Positions 59,260 to 64,000 of a stretch of DNA of 64,000 bases are shown one piece after another; position 1 is the stretch's first letter; every line of letters starts with the position of its first letter. The translations under genes were made by a program, and so were the position numbers. The stretch spans positions 3,534,001-3,598,000 of the forward strand of contig OY782875.1 of the NCBI GenBank assembly GCA_963678565.1. The letters are read 5' to 3'. The DNA is from SKHV01 sp963678565 (GTDB taxonomy: Bacteria; Bacteroidota; Bacteroidia; Bacteroidales; Prolixibacteraceae). The notes under the pieces were generated by a model. That model made no database searches, had not been told where the DNA came from, and saw nothing but the letters and a program-made list of their open reading frames with translations.

Positions 59260-59397
59260 TGGTGTATGTTGATTTTCGCTTAAAATTTGAAGCACAAAAT
59301 TAATTTAATAAATGAATGCTTCAAACAACATTTAAGCAATTGAAAACCAACTGTTCAAAATTTAGCTTTGTAATTTATATGATCTAGCAGAAAGGAA

Positions 59398-59979
59398 CTA
59401 TTTATTAGGCACATCGAACCATTTTGCACCTAAATCTTCATAAGAATAATCTTGTAGATATGCGAAAGCTTCTTCTGAGTTATTGGCAATATAATACATC
59501 TTGCGATAATTTTCGCGAGCAAATTTTTCATCGTACGACTTTTCGAATTGCTTGAAAAGATCATCGAAAAACCCATTGGTATTTATAAAAATAATTGGCT
59601 TTTGATGGTAGTCGAGTTGTTTTAGCGTCAGTACCTCTAATATTTCTTCCAATGTTCCAAAACCACCGGGTAAAGCAATAAACGCATCAGATTGATTACG
59701 CATCATACTTTTTCGTTGGTCCATTGTTTCGGTTACAATTAAGTTTGATACATGTTTCGCCGCCAAGTTTCTGTCGAATATTTTCTGAGGTATAATCCCA
59801 ATCACTTCACGATTTCCTTCCAATAATTTAATTGCAAGCGCATCCATTAATCCAACATTGGCACCACCATAAACCAAATTATGTTCGCCCTGTATCATTA
59901 GTTTTGCTAGGCATTCAGCTTCGGAAAAATAAACTTCTTCAACAGCGTTACTTGAAGAACAAAAAACACAAATATTCAT
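59398..59979 (-). CDS. LOG-family (TIGR00730) nucleoside-5'-monophosphate phosphoribohydrolase
   Basis: A 193-residue cytosolic Rossmann-type protein. Motifs are ICVFCSSSNAVEEVY at the N-terminus, LVYGGANVGLMDALA, MDQRKSMMRNQSDAFIALPGGFGTLEEILEVL (the PGGxGTxxE catalytic loop and the RK binding pair). Family members hydrolyse cytokinin riboside or purine nucleoside monophosphates, releasing the base. The bacterial role is probably nucleotide salvage or housekeeping. It follows the secreted protease by 10 bp, an odd coupling. Confidence 0.9.
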   Translation of the reverse strand: MNICVFCSSSNAVEEVYFSEAECLAKLMIQGEHNLVYGGANVGLMDALAIKLLEGNREVIGIIPQKIFDRNLAAKHVSNLIVTETMDQRKSMMRNQSDAFIALPGGFGTLEEILEVLTLKQLDYHQKPIIFINTNGFFDDLFKQFEKSYDEKFARENYRKMYYIANNSEEAFAYLQDYSYEDLGAKWFDVPNK

Positions 59980-59989
59980 TTTCTATTAT

Positions 59990-62530
59990 TTAGTGGAGAA
60001 TACTTAATCGTCTGGTAAAAATTTCATTTCCGATGATTGCATGTACCAAATAAATGCCATTAGGAAGTGCCGATACATCGAATGAAAAAGTATTTTCATC
60101 TAGTTGAGTTTGAAGTTCGGTTGTTGAATATTGGTTTCCGGTGAGTGAATAAATTTCAAAAGTAACATCGGCATCCACTTCAGAGGCGAAAGTTATAGAA
60201 AGCTCCTGATCAGCAGGTATAGGGAACATCTCTAAGGAATTTGATAACAAATTAATTGTTAAGTCACCTGTTATCCCTTGGTTCCCGTCGACCTGCAACC
60301 AATACATTTTACCGGGTTTGACTTTAACATTCTCAAGTTTGGCTTCTCTTACAACCGATAAAGGATTATCATTTGCATTTATTAAGTTGATACGATCACT
60401 TTTATCAGAAAGAAGATCTTCTTCACTATTCGCACCATACAGTGCAATTTGGGTATCAAAACCGATTGCCTCGACAGAAACAATACCAGAACTTGGTCCA
60501 TAAAATTTAAACCAAACCGTATTTTGTAATAATTCACTATCGGAACACCAATACCCTTCCGACATGCAATTTCCGGATTGCGGCTCGGGCTCTAGATCTT
60601 CAACTCCTGCGCAATCATTTGTGTATCCAGTATTTGTTCCTAAACTTAAAACTTCAGCATTTTGAATATAGTCATTAGTAGGTATTAGCACATCAACATC
60701 AATTGTATCGGCATCGGAACAATCTCCATGAGTACCATTTACAATTACAGAAAAACTAAAGGATTCTAATCTTTTATATTGGTCGCGCAAGCTTAAGCTT
60801 AAAACGTTATCTTCAACAATTGCATCAAAACGCTCTGCTTCGGTAAAATCAAAATCATAAGTTGCAGCGCCGGTAGCAGTAAATTCATATGCACCTAATT
60901 CTGAGCCACAAATTTCAATTTGATCGGCAGCATTGGCAAAATTCACATCCAATTCGTCTGAAACCAAAATGATATTTTCGTAAGTTATAGAGTCATTTCC
61001 AAAATCGTTTTTAATCTTTAGAGAAACCGAATAGCTTCCTGCACTTAAAAATTGAACAACTGGATTTTTCGAATTTGCATTACTTTCACCAACAAATTCG
61101 AAGCTCAACGGATCGATATTCCATTCCCAACTTTCAGATTCCGGAACCGAAATATCGAAAAGCTGTACTGGTGTACCGATACATGCATATTCTGTTTCTA
61201 CTCGTAAATCGGTTTTGATAAAGGTACCTTCAATTTCACGTAAATCAAGATCATATGGATTAAGGAACTGTTTTAGTCCACCACTATTCCATGCATAATA
61301 AAGTTTTCCATAAAACGACACTTCATCGTTTCCTCCGTGTAGTTGCCCCACAATTTGTCCATTTTGATTGAATAATGGGCTTCCAGATGAACCTTGCTCT
61401 GTTGTGCCATTATAAAATTCAACGGCCCAATGACTATTAATAGGAGACAAAAGAGAATCCTCCCAGTTAATTTCGTTTTCAAAACTAGAAATTGTGTTCG
61501 TATATGAGATACATTTAGGGGAACCTCCTGGATGATGAATACCGACTCCACTTTCTGCAGGCAAACCGGATATACTCCAACCAGCAAAATATGGTTGATA
61601 ATCTACTGATGGATATTCTGTTAGTTCAAGTAAAGTTACATCTGTTGGTTGAAAACTCGTCTTTAATGTAGATCCGGATAAGGATTGAGCCAATACAGCA
61701 TCTCTCTCGGTACAAGTTGAATTTTCGTAATTAAAATAGGTTACCAATGAAGCTGCAGCAAGCGAGTCGCTAATACAGTGATTTGCTGTTAAGAAGTAAG
61801 GAGTTCCATCAAAATTGGCATTATTAACTAAAGCACCACTACAATAATATCCACTTACACCTTCATAATAAAGCATTCTAAGAACAGCATGCTTTATGTC
61901 CTGCCAATCTTCTCCTCCGGGGCAATTTATCCCAACCCGAGCTGCTGAGGTACTAAAAACAGACGCCATCTCTCTATACGATTTAAAAACCTTTCCCAAA
62001 TAAAGAGTTCCTTCAAAATCAGCATTATATGGTTCGTAATAATCAATAATCAAATTATCATCAATTAGCTGAGCAATAGAAAGAATTCCGTTTTGCTTAT
62101 TATTTTCGGAAGTAAAAGCTCCCAACAATTGTGTACGAGCAGTATTATAAACATACAACTCAGCACCATCGGGAATTTGAAAATCTTCGAAATACAAGCC
62201 TAATGATTTTGCTCCTGCTGCATTTATTTGGTATTGATAAACGGTACCATGATCCAATTCGGCTTTACTTGCTTCATCACGTATTGAGATATTAACACTT
62301 TCACCAATCGCAAATCGGTTTTCAACTTTATTTTCTTCGTCGTACTTTAATTGTTCTTCTATATCAATAGTTTCCATGGATAATTGGGGAACTATTCTCG
62401 CACTCTTCTCTTCTATTCCAAAGCTATATGGAGTACCTTTCACTGAAATTTGTGCGTAACCTTTGTTAGAGCAACAAAGGACCGATAGTATAAGGATCGT
62501 TAATGAGATCTTGAATATTCTTTCTATCAC
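59990..62530 (-). CDS. Secreted trypsin-like serine protease with PKD domain and T9SS sorting tail
   Basis: An 846-residue exported protease. The signal peptide ends near 26 (NKGYAQ). A propeptide-like region (30-195) precedes the S1-family domain, which resembles lysyl endopeptidases: it starts RVGINCPGG, with triad H251 (LTANHCIS), D297 (PTDVTLLEL) and S382 (TTEQGSSGSPLF), and several paired cysteines. A PKD-like domain follows (about 445-525), then a PPC-like beta domain (about 620-760). The final 80 residues form a Por-type sorting domain (MFPIPADQ near its start, NGIYLVHAIIGNEIFTRRLSILH at the end), sending it across the outer membrane by type IX secretion. Confidence 0.88.
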   Translation of the reverse strand: MIERIFKISLTILILSVLCCSNKGYAQISVKGTPYSFGIEEKSARIVPQLSMETIDIEEQLKYDEENKVENRFAIGESVNISIRDEASKAELDHGTVYQYQINAAGAKSLGLYFEDFQIPDGAELYVYNTARTQLLGAFTSENNKQNGILSIAQLIDDNLIIDYYEPYNADFEGTLYLGKVFKSYREMASVFSTSAARVGINCPGGEDWQDIKHAVLRMLYYEGVSGYYCSGALVNNANFDGTPYFLTANHCISDSLAAASLVTYFNYENSTCTERDAVLAQSLSGSTLKTSFQPTDVTLLELTEYPSVDYQPYFAGWSISGLPAESGVGIHHPGGSPKCISYTNTISSFENEINWEDSLLSPINSHWAVEFYNGTTEQGSSGSPLFNQNGQIVGQLHGGNDEVSFYGKLYYAWNSGGLKQFLNPYDLDLREIEGTFIKTDLRVETEYACIGTPVQLFDISVPESESWEWNIDPLSFEFVGESNANSKNPVVQFLSAGSYSVSLKIKNDFGNDSITYENIILVSDELDVNFANAADQIEICGSELGAYEFTATGAATYDFDFTEAERFDAIVEDNVLSLSLRDQYKRLESFSFSVIVNGTHGDCSDADTIDVDVLIPTNDYIQNAEVLSLGTNTGYTNDCAGVEDLEPEPQSGNCMSEGYWCSDSELLQNTVWFKFYGPSSGIVSVEAIGFDTQIALYGANSEEDLLSDKSDRINLINANDNPLSVVREAKLENVKVKPGKMYWLQVDGNQGITGDLTINLLSNSLEMFPIPADQELSITFASEVDADVTFEIYSLTGNQYSTTELQTQLDENTFSFDVSALPNGIYLVHAIIGNEIFTRRLSILH

Positions 62531-62616
62531 TTCTTTAATTTTTGGAGTTTTGACAGGATTAAATTAACACTTCTAAGCTAAAAAGAACAATAGAAACTTA
62601 GAAAGTGTTTGAAAAT

Positions 62617-62651
62617 AAAAAAGCAAAGGCTCAATTTGAACCTTTGCTTTT
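62617..62651 (-). terminator. Terminator of gyrB
   Basis: On the complement AAAAGCAAAGG (62651-62641), 11-nt loop, CCTTTGCTTTT (62629-62619), followed by T's. It separates gyrB from the protease gene. Confidence 0.85.
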
Positions 62652-62674
62652 AGTATTTTAAGTACATATATTAT

Positions 62675-64000
62675 TTATACATCGATGTTTGCATAAGTTG
62701 CATTTGCTTCGATAAACTCACGACGAGGTGGAACATCGTCTCCCATTAACATGGAGAAGACATGATCAGCTTCAGCTGCATTATCAACTGTTACCTGACG
62801 TAAAGTTCTGTTATCAGGATTCATAGTTGTATCCCATAGTTGTTCTGCATTCATCTCACCAAGACCTTTGTAACGCTGAACATGAATACCACTTTCTTTG
62901 CCGCCACCAATTTCTTGAATCAACTTTAATCGTTGTTGCTCAGTCCAAGCATATTCTTGCTTTTTACCTTTTTTCACCAAATATAATGGAGGAGTTGCGA
63001 TATAAAGATACCCTTCGTCGATTAACTCATGCATATATCTAAAGAAAAGGGTCATAATCAAGGTTGCAATGTGGCTTCCATCCACATCAGCATCGGTCAT
63101 GATAATAATTTTTTTATAGCGCAATTTTGCGGTGTTCAGAGCTTTCGAATCTTCTTCGGTCCCAATACTAACTCCGAGTGCAGTGAAAATATTCCGTATT
63201 TCTTCTGAATCGAAAACTTTATGCTGCATGGCTTTCTCCACATTCAGGATTTTACCTTTTAATGGAAGAATCGCTTGGAATTGACGATCGCGACCTTGCT
63301 TTGCAGTACCACCCGCAGAATCTCCCTCGACTAAGAATATTTCGCAATTATCTGGATCTTTATCAGCGCAGTCAGCCAGTTTTCCAGGCAAACCACCACC
63401 AGTCATTACGTTTTTACGTTGTACTAACTCACGTGCTTTACGGGCTGCATTACGAGCTTGTGCAGCCAGAACTACTTTTTGAACAATCGATTTTGCATCT
63501 TTTGGATGCTCTTCTAAATAATTGCCCAACATTTCGCTAACGGCCTGATCAACAGAAGCACTGATTTCAGAGTTTCCTAGTTTAGTTTTGGTTTGACCTT
63601 CGAATTGCGGCTCTGCAACTTTAACAGAAACTACAGAAGTTAAACCTTCTCTAAAGTCATCTCCACTGATATCAAACTTCACTTTGTCTAGCAACCCCGA
63701 TTTTTCAGCGTAATTTTTCAAAGTTCTTGTTAAACCACGGCGGAAACCTGTAAGGTGTGTTCCACCTTCAATGGTATTGATATTGTTTACGTAAGAATGA
63801 ATATTCTCGGTAAACGATGTATTGTAATGCAATGCGATTTCAACAGGAACATCATTTTTTTCGGTTGTGATGTGAATTGTTTCATCAATCAACTTTTCTC
63901 GAGAACTATCTAAGTACTCAACAAATTCCTTTAAACCTTCATCAGAATAATAATGATCGTTTTTGAAGTTTCCTTCTTCATCTTTCTCGCGACGATCGAT
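62675..64000 (-). CDS. gyrB: DNA gyrase subunit B, C-terminal 441 residues
   Basis: The frame is open to the window edge at 64000, so only the C-terminal two thirds are seen. Part of the GHKL transducer domain is present (EGGTHLTGFRRGLTRTL). The TOPRIM domain has EIFLVEGDSAGGTAKQGRDR with catalytic Glu, and IIMTDADVDGSHI with the metal-binding Asp triad. RYKGLGEMNAEQLWDTTMNP ends the core. The PGKLADC and DRQFQAILPLKGKILNVEKA segments favour GyrB over ParE. No insertion of the gammaproteobacterial type lies between TOPRIM and tail. Introduces negative supercoils with GyrA. Confidence 0.95.
   Translation of the reverse strand: MDRREKDEEGNFKNDHYYSDEGLKEFVEYLDSSREKLIDETIHITTEKNDVPVEIALHYNTSFTENIHSYVNNINTIEGGTHLTGFRRGLTRTLKNYAEKSGLLDKVKFDISGDDFREGLTSVVSVKVAEPQFEGQTKTKLGNSEISASVDQAVSEMLGNYLEEHPKDAKSIVQKVVLAAQARNAARKARELVQRKNVMTGGGLPGKLADCADKDPDNCEIFLVEGDSAGGTAKQGRDRQFQAILPLKGKILNVEKAMQHKVFDSEEIRNIFTALGVSIGTEEDSKALNTAKLRYKKIIIMTDADVDGSHIATLIMTLFFRYMHELIDEGYLYIATPPLYLVKKGKKQEYAWTEQQRLKLIQEIGGGKESGIHVQRYKGLGEMNAEQLWDTTMNPDNRTLRQVTVDNAAEADHVFSMLMGDDVPPRREFIEANATYANIDV

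Noticed and set aside
1..64000. CRISPR array, toxin-antitoxin or phage-defence island
   Set aside because: No regularly spaced repeats, no Cas, restriction, Abi or toxin-antitoxin-like genes were recognised; the content is core metabolism and cell biology.

Overview
The window is 64 kb of AT-rich chromosome from a member of the Bacteroidota, most likely from the Bacteroidales/Marinilabiliales side. The evidence is an LpxC-FabZ fusion, a secreted protease with a type IX secretion (Por-type) C-terminal tail, a hybrid two-component regulator with periplasmic propeller repeats and an AraC output, -7 boxes of the Bacteroidota type TAnnTTTG, and almost no Shine-Dalgarno sequences. A genus cannot be named from the sequence alone. 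The content is essentially core housekeeping. I see no insertion sequence, prophage, CRISPR array, rRNA or tRNA, and no obvious horizontally acquired island or undescribed multi-gene system.

Layout. 1-8.2 kb: end-truncated ACP phosphodiesterase, YdeI-like protein, a small membrane protein abutting an MFS transporter, acyl-ACP thioesterase, methionine aminopeptidase, an Omp85-type barrel and IMP dehydrogenase. 8.2-13.7 kb (minus strand): pseudouridine synthase, two TPR proteins, a RelA-type (p)ppGpp synthetase with a degraded hydrolase site, and an iron alcohol dehydrogenase. 13.8-25.7 kb: membrane protein, DUF2807 lipoprotein, ornithine carbamoyltransferase, FtsK, LolA, AroQ, XerD, PEP carboxykinase, ArfB, a DEAD-box helicase and GtrA. 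25.9-34.4 kb: HTCS regulator, GH43 enzyme and TonB-dependent receptor, the only accessory-looking stretch. 34.6-45 kb: TpiA; a lipid A operon (HD hydrolase-lpxD-lpxC/fabZ-lpxA); and rimP-nusA-infB. 45-53.9 kb (minus): YhcH, metallophosphatase and thrC, then thrA-acetolactate decarboxylase-PGM-like homoserine kinase, then bcp-recA. 54.1-57.5 kb: a TPR/SPOR protein, ClpS, NfeD and FloA. 57.6-64 kb (minus): AhpD-like protein, MiaB, LOG protein, T9SS serine protease and the C-terminal part of GyrB.

How the genes work together. Transcription units are short and change strand often. Most convergent junctions carry one strong bidirectional hairpin with A/T tracts, but two (DUF2807/argF and lolA/aroQ) have abutting stop codons and no terminator. 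Coherent modules are the lipid A set, the transcription/translation set, the aspartate-to-threonine set and the ClpS-NfeD-FloA envelope/proteostasis set. The HTCS next to a single GH43 looks like a minimal glycan-sensing locus without SusC/SusD. The points most worth a second look are: a predicted lipoprotein acetolactate decarboxylase inside the threonine operon, the RelA with a broken hydrolase motif, hairpin leaders in front of rimP-nusA-infB, the DEAD-box helicase and the TonB receptor, and a double dyad over the thrA promoter.
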